Assembly: GCA_037447605.1 (NCBI GenBank)
Contig: CM074811.1
Span: forward strand, 1,670,961 to 1,734,960
DNA length: 64,000 nucleotides
From: Zygnema circumcarinatum
Lineage: Eukaryota; Streptophyta; Zygnematophyceae; Zygnematales; Zygnemataceae
Direction: 5' to 3'
Below the pieces are notes generated by a model, which was not told the origin of the DNA, did no database searches, and saw nothing but the letters and a program-made list of their open reading frames with translations. Positions 1 to 8,669 of this stretch are shown here, in pieces (within the stretch, counting starts at the first letter, position 1; each line of letters opens with the position of its first letter). Both the position numbers and the translations under genes were made by a program.

Positions 1-502
1 AGTGAGAGGCGAGCGCCAGGAGACGTGGAGCGTCGCCAACGACATGGAGGTGCACGGTGCGGTGGAGCGCGACAACGTGCGGTGCAGCGTAGTGGCGAGC
101 AATGGCACGCAGTAGATCGTGGAGTACTGCAGTGCTTAGTACTTAAATAGAGTTAAGCTTAGGTGGTTGCAATCTTAAAACAGCTGCAGCTTAGCTCGTG
201 TTGCTAAGTGCAGTTGCTTGGCTGTATGGGCGGAAGGGGTCGGGAGTTAGTCAGACTGAAGTTAAAGCCTGAGGGCTGAAACTCTTGCTTGTTACTTCCT
301 TTACTTTATTAAGGAGTTTTGAGGCCGGTGGTGCTTTCTCCTTACATTCTCTTACAGTGCTTTTGCTTTTTTGATTTCAGTTATCTTTCAGTGTGTGCAC
401 TTGAGAGTTATTCTTGATTCAGTCCGCAAGCATGGCAGTGAATGAGGTGGGTAAGATAGACCGGGCTTTAATTAACAACAGTTTGTTACATTGGTATCAG
501 AG
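1..502 (+). mobile_element. LTR end plus primer-binding site of an LTR retrotransposon
   Basis: The sequence TGGTATCAGAGC at 491-502 is the complement of the 3' end of initiator Met-tRNA, the usual primer-binding site of plant Copia-type elements. It directly follows a CA-ending stretch (about 480-489), as expected for the 3' edge of a 5' LTR. Upstream there is no long open frame, and there are T-rich stretches around 290-400. The left boundary of the LTR is not visible and may lie outside the window. The assignment rests on the primer site and its position. The LTR length is inferred. Confidence 0.6.
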
Positions 503-1690
503 CCTAAGGGTAGGGCTTATTTTGCTCAGGGTGCCGGAATGGCTTTGCGTGAGCGTGCTTGTCCTGCCCGTCCTTTTGCAACCCCTTCTCCACCTCCCTC
601 TTCTTCTACCCCAGTCCCTGCCTCTCGTAGGCCTTCCCTGCATTTGGGGCCTAGTCCGTCAGCTTGGGCCTATGCCCAATCTCTTGATGTCCTTGGATCT
701 TTCTTTCTTGGGTCTCGTCGTCCTCGTCTTTATGCTCGTATCCTACAAGCCTTGCGTGTTTGTGTGCGTGATGCCTTGCACTTGTCCCTTGCTTGCCTTG
801 TGGGTGATCCGTCTGATGTTGCTGCATGGCATCTCCTTCTTTTCTTCCCTCTTTGGGTTTTAGTCTTACCCTCTTGTGGTGGGGCTAATGCCATTCGTGA
901 GACCCGTCGGCGGTGCATTCATTTTTCAGCGGGGGATTGGGAGCTTTTGCAGGCTGAGCATGCAGATCGGATTCGTGCCTTGTCTACATCGACCACTAGT
1001 CGTTTGCCTTCCTTTTCTGACGCCCCTGCCCGGCATCGTCGAGCAGTTCAGTTGGGTCGTTGTGGGGAGCTATCTCGTGCTGCCCAGGCTTTGCGTCTTT
1101 TCATGCCTGCTCCTGCGACCCTTGCTACTTTGGATAGCTTGCGCACTCTCCACCCTGTCGCCCCGGCGGCCCTCCCTTTCTTCATTGATACCTTTGAACC
1201 TGTTGATGCCTTTGTGTTGGATCGTGTCGCTTTTGCCTAGGCGGTCACCCGGTCTCCCCATTTGTCTGCACGGGGGCCATCGGGCATGGTTTATGAGTTA
1301 TTTCGAGATGTCTTTTCTCCCGACACGGGCGAGGGTGGTTTTGATTTGTTCTTTCAGTTTGCTTCTATCATTGCTCAGGGTCGAGTCCCTGTATCTATTA
1401 GTCATCTCCTCACCTCTGCCCGCTTAGTAACTCTTGCTAAGCCTGTCGGAGGTGTTCGGCCCATCGCTGTGGGGGAGGTTTTGTATCGTGTGGTTGCCCG
1501 TACTATGTGTTTGCAATTGCAGGGGGCTTTTCAGGATCACTTCTCCCCTTATCAGTTTGGTGTTGCGACCCCAGGGGGTTGTGAGGCTGTTGTTCATGGT
1601 ATTCGAGCGACTCTTGACTTTCAACCGGTATTTGCAATCCACCCTAAAAACACCGTGATCTCTGAGCATGGTACGAGGAGGAACCCTTAG
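491..1690 (+). pseudogene. Reverse-transcriptase fragment (non-LTR-like)
   Basis: One reading frame runs from 491 to 1690, interrupted by a single in-frame TAG at 1238-1240. The second half contains ARGPSGMVYELF, KPVGGVRPIAVGEVLYRVVA and YQFGVATPGGCEAVVH. These resemble the fingers region of reverse transcriptases of LINE-like or retron-like plant elements (KP-GGVRPI, FGV-TPGG). The frame ends before the catalytic YxDD region, so only the N-terminal part of the RT is present. The first half is rich in Pro/Ser and Ala/Arg and resembles the region ahead of RT in such elements. The copy is inactive. Family placement comes from recalled motifs, not from a search. Confidence 0.6.
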
Positions 1691-1844
1691 TGGCTTGAGG
1701 GTCTAAGGCCATGGCCAGGGTCCATGTGTTGAAGGAGCTTGAATGCTGCTCGTGAAAAACCTTGAGTGCGCTCGAGGACGAGCCCGATTTAGGTGAAAAG
1801 GAATATAACAAAACGCTATACATAGGTTGTATGGCTTAGTACTT

Positions 1845-1925
1845 ACATCCGCGGTTGCCTTTTAATGGTAAAGCACTAAGGTGGTTACCGGGAGGTCCTG
1901 AGTTCAAACCCTGTTACGATAGGTG
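1845..1925 (+). repeat. Possible tRNA-derived (SINE-like) fragment
   Basis: The segment has an A-box-like TGGTAAAGCACTAAGG and, about 30 bases later, a B-box-like GAGTTCAAACCC, spaced as in a tRNA gene. No complete cloverleaf could be folded by eye and no poly-A tail is evident. It may be a tRNA-derived SINE remnant or chance similarity. Confidence 0.25.
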
Positions 1926-1984
1926 GTTTGTTATACAAAACCCTTGCCCATCACTACAAAACGCTGCATGAGGCTATCAAAGCA

Positions 1985-2490
1985 CCCTATGTAGTCAGTC
2001 AACTTCTCATTTGAGCTCATTTTCATCTTCATCGTGTACAGGTGCATCACGGTGACACTATCTTTTGCATTGTACATGTCCTCCAAACACTTTCATATCT
2101 TATGTGAAACGCTGAGGTCGTATAACATGTGTGAAGGTATCCCCTTTACACTTATTGCAATCTGAGTGATGGCTTTGTTATCACAAGCTTTCCACTTTGC
2201 AAGCTCCTCCAAAGATGTTGTCGGCGGCGCCTTCACTTTCCCAGTCACATGACCAAGAAGCCCTTTCCCTTCAAGTACGGGAGTAAGTCGCCACTTTTAT
2301 CCCTTGTAATCTGTCCCATCAAATGCAAGGACATTAAAATTCACACTAGCTACGGTTTCCTCTTCACCATGAGCTCTGATACCACTTGTGAGTGGGGCAG
2401 AGGGATAAGAAGCAAATTCATCTCCAATCCTTTCCTCCTCTTCACTATCTATGGAAACTTCTCTCTTAGTGCCCTGCAGTACTCTCACTC
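1985..2490 (-). pseudogene. Copia-type gag fragment with primer-binding site, inverted
   Basis: Read on the minus strand, this gives GIRAHGEEETVASV, then NFNVLAFDGT, the start of a Copia-type gag (UBN2/gag-polypeptide family, in which FDGxNY is typical). Further minus-strand sequence down to about 1985 continues as gag-like coding with frame breaks. The complement of the Met-tRNA primer site lies at 2373-2384, just upstream of the gag start in this orientation, as expected for an element's 5' end. The piece points away from the pol remnant that follows, so the element is rearranged or these are two insertions. Confidence 0.55.
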
Positions 2491-2819
2491 ATTTTTTACT
2501 CAAGTGCATACACAACACACAAGAGGCAGAATAGAAAAACAAAGGAGAAAGCTCCCAGCCTAAAACTCTTTTATAATGAAAATCTTTTTAGCTCAAGCCC
2601 CCATAAACCTAGCCAAGCTTTCAACACATGATCACTTCACCTTTACGTGAGGCAGCTCTCCACACACGAAGACTCTTCACAAAAGAGAAAGAGTATTAGA
2701 GGTAGTCTTTGAGAACCCAACTCACTTGCCTTCCTATGTCTTTGGAGCAAGTGAAAGGCAGAATCAAAGAGTATGAATTGCTGTTATAAAAGGAGAAGTC
2801 AGGTGTTGATAATGTCCTT

Positions 2820-4480
2820 CTAATTTGGTCGAAGAACTTTGGAAAAGGGAAAAGTGACTGGGGTGACAAAATGGCCCCCACGTGCTTCACCTACAGGAAG
2901 CCCGGCCATCTGTCAAACGGACTGCTTCCAAAACAAGGGACAACCCGAGAGATTGGAAGAGCCTTCCAGTGACAAAAAAACCAATGAAAGGTCTACCTTT
3001 CAAGGGACTTGCTTCAAGTGCGGCAAAAAGGGACACAAATCCACTGTTTGCCGAGGCGACAGTACCGAGACAAACCTTATGATGAGGTTGGGCGCGGGCG
3101 TACGCGATGGTTTTAAACGTGTAAAGTTTGTGGGAGGGGTTTGAGACAAGAAACCTGATGTTCCATGGTTAATTGATTTGGGTGCTTCTAAGCATATGTG
3201 CTTGGAAAAATCTTTTTTTGAAGAACTAAAGATGTTGGGAATTGCACTTTTTGTCTACGCTGCAATAGGAGAAGGAGTGCAGGTCACTCAAGGAGAATCC
3301 GTGGAGCTTAAGACCCATGAAAGAAAGAAGAAGAGGATTGTCATGATGGGCGATATCCTTCATACCTCAAGGCTTCAAAACAATTTTATTATTGTAAGCC
3401 AGCTTGGAAAGAAAGGGTATGTGTCATGGTTTAATGGAGAGGAGTGTGAGGTGTTTGATCCTATAATCGGGAAGGTTATTTTGAAGGGAATAAAAAAGAA
3501 TGGTCTTTACCTTTTGAATAGAGGAAATACTCATACCGTCCAAGTGAACACAATCTCTGAAAATCTAGCTGGAGCATTGTAGCGTCGTAGAATGGACCAC
3601 TTAGGCTCCCAGAGCCTGAAGAAACTGGTGAGCAAGCGCCTTGTAAGAAGCATTAAGGTGCAGATGAAGGGAGCAAAGGAAGGATTTTTTGACTGCCTTG
3701 CTGGAAAGGCTCACCGCCAGCCCTTCAGTCACCGGAGTATCAAGGAGAGCCAAGCCAAGGTGAAGCTCAAACTCATCCACAACGATTTGTGTGGACTTTT
3801 CACTCCCACAAGCAATGGAGGTTCAAAGTATTTCATTACCTTCTTGGATGATTTTTCTTGGAAGATTTAGGTTAGAATGCTTGACAACAAAGCTGAGGCT
3901 TTTGATGCTTTCAAGAAGTGGCAAGTTGAAGTGGAGAGAGAAACCGGCCTTAAGATCAAGGCACTCCGTTCTTACATTGGAGGCGAGTATATTTTAAATA
4001 CTTTCATAGACTACTTTGAAGAAATTGGCATAAAGCACCAATTTTCTGCCCCTTATTCACCTTAGAGCAATGGAGTTGCAAAGCGAGTGAACCCCACACT
4101 AGGGGATATGGTAAGGACCATGCTGAGTGAGTCTACACTTCCTTTAACATCCTGGGCTAAGGCAATAATGGCAATTGCTCACATCAGAACCAGAATGCCC
4201 ATCTAGAATTCTCTAGGATAAATTTCCAAAGGAGGTCTGGAGTGGGAAGGAGCCCACAGTAGCGTACTTCAGAATCTGGGGCGCCTGTTGTTATATGACC
4301 GTACTCAAGGCTAGAAGAAACTCCAAATTCGAGAAAAGATCCACCCCAAATTATCTGATTGGTTACAATGAGGACAGTCCCACATATCGACTGTGGAATC
4401 CATCAACCAAGCGAGTGGAGCGGAGTCGAGATCTCCAATTTTAGGAAGATCACTCGAATCAAGTCTTAGTGGACTTTACA
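2820..4480 (+). pseudogene. Copia-type gag-pol remnant (zinc knuckle, protease, integrase)
   Basis: The order of recognisable pieces is Copia-like. A CCHC zinc knuckle CFKCGKKGHKSTVC lies at about 3010-3050. A protease-like PWLIDLGASKHMCLEKS follows at about 3165-3215, with DLGAS where an active enzyme has D-S/T-G. A GAG-pre-integrase segment starts near 3590 (MDHLGSQSLKKL). An integrase core contains IHNDLCG and FITFLDDFSW, then LRSYIGGEY at about 3965, where the expected catalytic Asp (LRSDNGGEY) is Tyr. There are stops at 3580, 3868 and 4063 and further breaks after that. No intact RT or RNase H follows. This is a dead copy. Confidence 0.7.
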
Positions 4481-4626
4481 AGTAAAATCTTGCCAAAAGA
4501 TTTGTTTGAGATCTTTTATAATTTAGGCAGTAAAGCTTCAATGGCGCGAGGAGCGCATGGTAGAGATGCGCCAATCAGCACCACACCGTCTATTCACATA
4601 ATTGTAAAGATGGATTCACTGTTATT

Positions 4627-5285
4627 TGTTATAGCGAAACGCTATACATGGGTTGTATAGCCTAGCACGGTAGCACACTTAGTATAGTATGCCACTGGTT
4701 GGCTAAGCCAAAGGGGTAGCCAATCAAGGGCTATTACTTGGCAATTAGGGTTGCAGGTCTGCTAGAGGATAAAGGCAGGTGATAAGGATTGTGAGTGCAA
4801 AGGAGGACAAGCTCCCGGGTTCAACAGGCGGCAGACATGGCCAACCGAGCAGCCAGCGAGCACAAGACAGGGGCCAGGGCAGGAGCCAGCATGGGCGTCA
4901 AGGTGAGCAAGGAGCTGTAGATATGGAATCGATTATTGGAGCAGTGGAGTGCAGCCAAATGAGGAGCTGCGGCTCCTTCCAACACTTAGGCTTAAATAGT
5001 GCCTTTTGCTTAGCTTAGAACTTATCTTTCTCCCGTTTGTTGTGTGCGACAGATCTTGTGTAGGCTGAGTAGAGAAGGTGAGAGCTATGTTAGCTCAAGC
5101 ATGTTTATTGGGATTAGAGGGAGTGTTTAAAGGATAATGTAAGGCTGAGTGTCGAACATATTCTTTGTAATCATCCCGTTTATTATTAATGGAGTTTTAA
5201 GCTTAGAGCTTTCTCCAAAAGAATTGCATCGAGTGCTTCATTCCTGTGCATTTTTTGTTCATCTTTGAAATGTCTATCACTACAA
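4627..5285 (+). mobile_element. Probable LTR (3' end of the Copia remnant)
   Basis: The segment begins with TGTTATAGCGAAACGC right after the pol remnant and ends near TGTCTATCA, so it has TG...CA ends. It has no coding frame and contains an ATTAATGGAGTTTTAAGC stretch similar to the end part of the left LTR (TTATTAAGGAGTTTTGAGG at about 305). A related TATACATAGGTTGTATGG occurs at about 1815, as TATACATGGGTTGTATAG near 4650. LTR identity is inferred from position and these shared words. Exact ends are uncertain. Confidence 0.45.
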
Positions 5286-5574
5286 ATAAAGGAAGATTTG
5301 CAAGGAGATCTAGCACTAACACTCACTCTTTTCTACTGCCTGAATGCTTCTATCATCCCTTTTAACATCTTGCCTAGTCCAATGCTTGAATGATTACTAA
5401 ACCCTATCCAAGAGGCTTACATTAGAGCAGTCTTTAGTTAATCCTCCACGTGTGAGGGATCCAAGCACATGTAGCCAAGCCGCCAAGGCTCCTGGCTATA
5501 TGCAGCAAGGAGATCCACTACACCACCCGAACCCTTTGATCAGTTTTTATCACAACCAATAACAAGTTTTAGAT
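5286..5574. other. No gene seen
   Basis: Non-coding sequence between the LTR and the Mutator-like fragment. No convincing frame, RNA gene or repeat was found. Confidence 0.5.
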
Positions 5575-5793
5575 TTAGAGCCAAACTATAAGATTTAGAG
5601 TATTTCTATATTCCTCACCTCGATCACAGTTGAACACTACCCGTTTCTTCATACTACTTCTTGATGGCGAGGAAAACTCCTTCTTGTGTATATACGCCTT
5701 CCTGGCAACTTCGATCAACTCCTCCCGCGTAACGGTCTCATCTCCTGCTGCCTTGCGCGCGCGAACTGTACAAAGGAGGTGCGGCAGACGCAC
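5575..5793 (-). pseudogene. N-terminal fragment of a Mutator-like (MULE/FAR1-type) transposase
   Basis: The minus strand encodes about 72 residues containing REELIEVARKAY and then VVFNCDRGEEYRN. The CDRG-x-YRN pattern is typical of the FAR1/MULE zinc-binding region ahead of the transposase core. The frame stops at 5575 without the DDE core. It starts just inside the long terminal arm at 5812-6145 and reads away from it, the arrangement expected for a MULE with long terminal inverted repeats. The family call is from a short motif. No initiating ATG was fixed. Confidence 0.45.
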
Positions 5794-5811
5794 TCAAAAA
5801 CCCTAAAATGG

Positions 5812-6145
5812 GTTTTGAAACTCTGTCAGTTTTAATTCACGCCATTTCCGACTGCCGTCCGCGGACTCCACTTTTTTCGCGTCTCGTTTCGTCACGTCAC
5901 GGTCTCAAACATACTTGTCACGTCACATGTTGCCGCGACCAATCATGTCGCTCCACGTGTTGCGCCTTTATACCTTATAATAGACGCGCGCGCTTCGTAC
6001 ATTCAAATCACCATCCGTACACCCGACGAAAAAAGGTCTGTATCTATTCTGAAAAGTATGAAACAGCATTTTTCGCTAAAAAAATCCTTTGTAAAAGCTG
6101 CCCGGCGAAAAAGTGACTGTTTTCAGAAAAAGGACACTGTAAATA
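5812..6145. mobile_element. Single copy of the long terminal arm of a foldback/Mutator-like element
   Basis: This arm shares long runs with both arms of the foldback at 33057-33919. Shared words include ATTTCCGACTGCCGTCCGCG, TCTCGTTTCGTCACGTCACG and GAAACAGCATTTTTCGC, and both end near CACTGTAAATAG. It differs at scattered bases and small indels, so it is an older or separate copy. Next to it, on the minus strand, lies a transposase-like fragment. Confidence 0.7.
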
Positions 6146-6430
6146 GAATTTTCCATTTTAAAATATGCCCGGCGGACAAAGGGATGTGTCGATCCAAAAA
6201 AGGGATGGATTTGTCAGTTCCATAAAAACAGGGAGACTGATATTTTCACACCTTTTTTGTGGACACACAGACCTTTTTTCACCGGGCAGATTTTATTCTA
6301 CAAAAAAAGAGATTAGAACCGGGGAAAAGAATCTGGCCAACGGAAAAACGTGGGTATTGATCCAAAAGAGGTGTAAATTTACCAGTTTCCTAATTTTATA
6401 ACGCGTTAAAAAATTTCACAGATCGGGCCA
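6146..6430. repeat. A/T-rich mobile-element-like sequence
   Basis: No gene. Contains CACACCTTTTTTGTGGACAC followed by a GGGCAGATTTTATT word that recurs near 7110-7155 as CACACCTTTTTGTTAAGATA plus GGTCAGATTTTATT. This suggests one repeated element flanks the palindrome clusters. Confidence 0.4.
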
Positions 6431-6590
6431 TTAGACAAACCAGTCGACTGGTTGCCAATCAGTGGCATCCACTGGTTGGAAACCAGTCGACTGGTTGCGA
6501 ACCAGTGGCGCAGGACAACAACTGAAACAACCATTCGACTGGTTCGGAACCAGTGATCCAATGGTTGGCAACCATTGAATTTCTGAAATT
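6431..6590. repeat. Palindrome cluster 1 (ACTGGTTG / CAACCAGT units)
   Basis: Closely spaced short inverted repeats made from ACTGGTTG and its complement CAACCAGT, for example GACTGGTTGCCAATCAGT and TGGTTGGCAACCA. Adjacent units are joined by GTCGAC or short spacers, so almost the whole segment can pair with itself. No coding function is apparent. Confidence 0.75.
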
Positions 6591-6789
6591 ATGCCTTTTT
6601 GCAAAAATGGGTCGTTTGTGTTTTTTGGTTGGTTGCCAACCGTTGACAACTAGTGTAACAAGCCTGATGCGTACAGATGCGTACGGGTTCGTAGAGCCGA
6701 ATCGTACGGTTTTACGAGGATTCTGTACGGCCGAACCGTAATAGTTTTCTCCGAAACACCGACGGCATTTTGGTAACTGTAGCGTTCAG

Positions 6790-7080
6790 TTCGCTACAAC
6801 TAGTGATTTAATGGTTGCCAACCATTTGATTTAATGGATATAACCATTCGACTGGTTGCCAACCAGTGCCGCCAGATCGAAACAACCATTCGACTGGTTG
6901 CCAACCAGTGGCATCCACTGGTTCCAAACCAGTCGACTGGTTGCCAACCAGTGGATCCACTGGTAGGCAACCATTCGACTGGTTGCCAACCAGTGGTTGC
7001 GGACCGAAACAACCAGTAGACGTCCAACCATTGCCATCCAATGGTTGTCCAATGGTTGCCGATCCACTGGTCCGAACTGC
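6790..7080. repeat. Palindrome cluster 2 (ACTGGTTG / CAACCAGT units)
   Basis: A denser set of the same units as cluster 1, including several near-identical CGACTGGTTGCCAACCAGTG blocks alternating with ATGGTTGCCAACCAT variants. About nine or more complete palindromes were counted by eye. The open frames here on both strands (repeats of residues such as GWQPV, LVGNQ, TGCQP) are by-products of the repeat and are not taken as genes. Confidence 0.8.
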
Positions 7081-7089
7081 GAAAAATTT

Positions 7090-7240
7090 AGAGAAAATGC
7101 TATTTACACACCTTTTTGTTAAGATACACACCTTTTCTTGCCGGTCAGATTTTATTTAAAGGTTCTTATGGTATGTGGCGTTATTTTATATAAAAAAGGA
7201 GTGTATCTAGACAAAAGGTGTGTAAATAGTAATTCCCTAA
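7090..7240. mobile_element. Small hairpin (MITE-like) element
   Basis: ATTTACACACCTTTTTG at about 7102 pairs with CAAAAGGTGTGTAAAT near 7213, and the adjacent TACACACCTTTTCTTG pairs loosely with AGGAGTGTATC. Together they form imperfect terminal inverted repeats of a roughly 150-bp element. No target duplication was established. Confidence 0.4.
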
Positions 7241-8669
7241 AAATTAGAGTGCATTTAATATCCAATTTTATAACAATTTGAGGCTGCCGTCAAAGGGGGG
7301 GGGGGAAGGGGGAGGGGGAAGGATACGAGCGGGAGGAATGGTAGGGGAGGTGGGAGAGCGAGCCTGGAGGTTATGACGTCACAGAAACCGGCTGGCCACG
7401 GTCAAATCCTTCGGTCGTCCTCGAGAAACGCCGCAAAAAATAAAAAAATCTCTCGACGCGGATCGCGAATCGCACGGTGGACTCTGCCTCTCTACTTTTA
7501 TAAGAAGCTTCGACGACCTCTGACTAGAGAAACGTCAGACACTCTGGGGAGAATTAGCCGCTTATAACTTAATTGTGTGATCGGATAAGGTCTTGCGGCT
7601 ACTTTGATCACGCCCTCATGTCCAGCTACACGAGGGAGACATAACGTAAGCGACAGTTTGGACAGCTGCAAATTATGACTTGGCTTCATGTAACAATTGA
7701 GGGAAGAGGGAGCGACAGCTGATAGCTGTCATGGTGTCCCTTGGTTCGCCATTTTACACGAATGCCTTATCAAAGTAGAGGGTTGCATTAACGCTACTGA
7801 TTTCAGTGTTCCTGTTATCTTCGAGAACAGTCCTTTTCTAGGCGCAGGTTTCAGTGCCATATAGCCTTAGAGCATATATAGCCTTGGAGACTTTTCTATA
7901 CATGCCGTAGGATGACTTGCAAATGTTTCTGCAAATATGTTAGTAATGAATCTAAATCAATTCTGCCTCTGATTGTTTTGCTCTCATGTTTGGCAATTCT
8001 CTCGTTGTCCATCCCAGCACAAGAAAATAAAACTTCTGATTTCTTGACATGAGTTTGCAATCGGTGTTTGCTAGGGCATCTCTCACCCAATCTAGCTTTC
8101 TCGAGGCATAAGAATATAAGTCTTTCATTGAAGTTAAAAATCCTAAAAAGAAAAAGAAAAAGATAGGCCGTGAGGGCCGATGGCCGATGGGCCGTAAGGC
8201 AAGAGACTGATGGCGATCCACGCACCCCCGCACCCCCATGCTGGGAAAATGGCTTCAAGAGATAAAAAAGGAGATGTCAATGTCAGCTGGAACCCGAAAG
8301 TTAAGCCCAAGCTGTTGGCCGTTCGTTTCACATTTCACAAGCAAAACATCACCCATGTGTGATGTTTTCACCGTATTCTGAAAAGTAGCGTTATATACTC
8401 CAATTCAATCCTTTGATTATTTTCTTAACAGGGGCTGCAAAAAAACGCATGAAGCTCAATGCCCTCTTCACGAGGGCACAGTTTTACAAAAACTCAATCT
8501 AATGGCCCACACGAGACTTGCTGCAACTGACATAAGTGGTCACGCCACACTGACAATGGACCCGCCCCCAGGTTGACAGGACAATGCGCAAAGGATGTCA
8601 GCGGGACCTGCAGAATCAGCCCGAGCTGGGCTGCATGCCATGGTGGAAACTGGTGCGCCCCTTCTGCCT
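7241..8669. other. Non-coding region downstream of INTS1, with a G-rich run
   Basis: No gene seen. There is a G-rich run at about 7297-7330. The part just below 8669 should include the 3' UTR of the minus-strand INTS1 gene. No poly-A signal was assigned. Confidence 0.5.

Noticed and set aside
6431-7080. CRISPR-like array
   Set aside because: The repeats are variable palindromes without uniform spacers, in a plant genome with no cas genes.
6800-7159. Overlapping open frames on both strands with repeated GWQPV/LVGNQ residues
   Set aside because: Translation of the palindromic repeat in all frames; not a coding gene.
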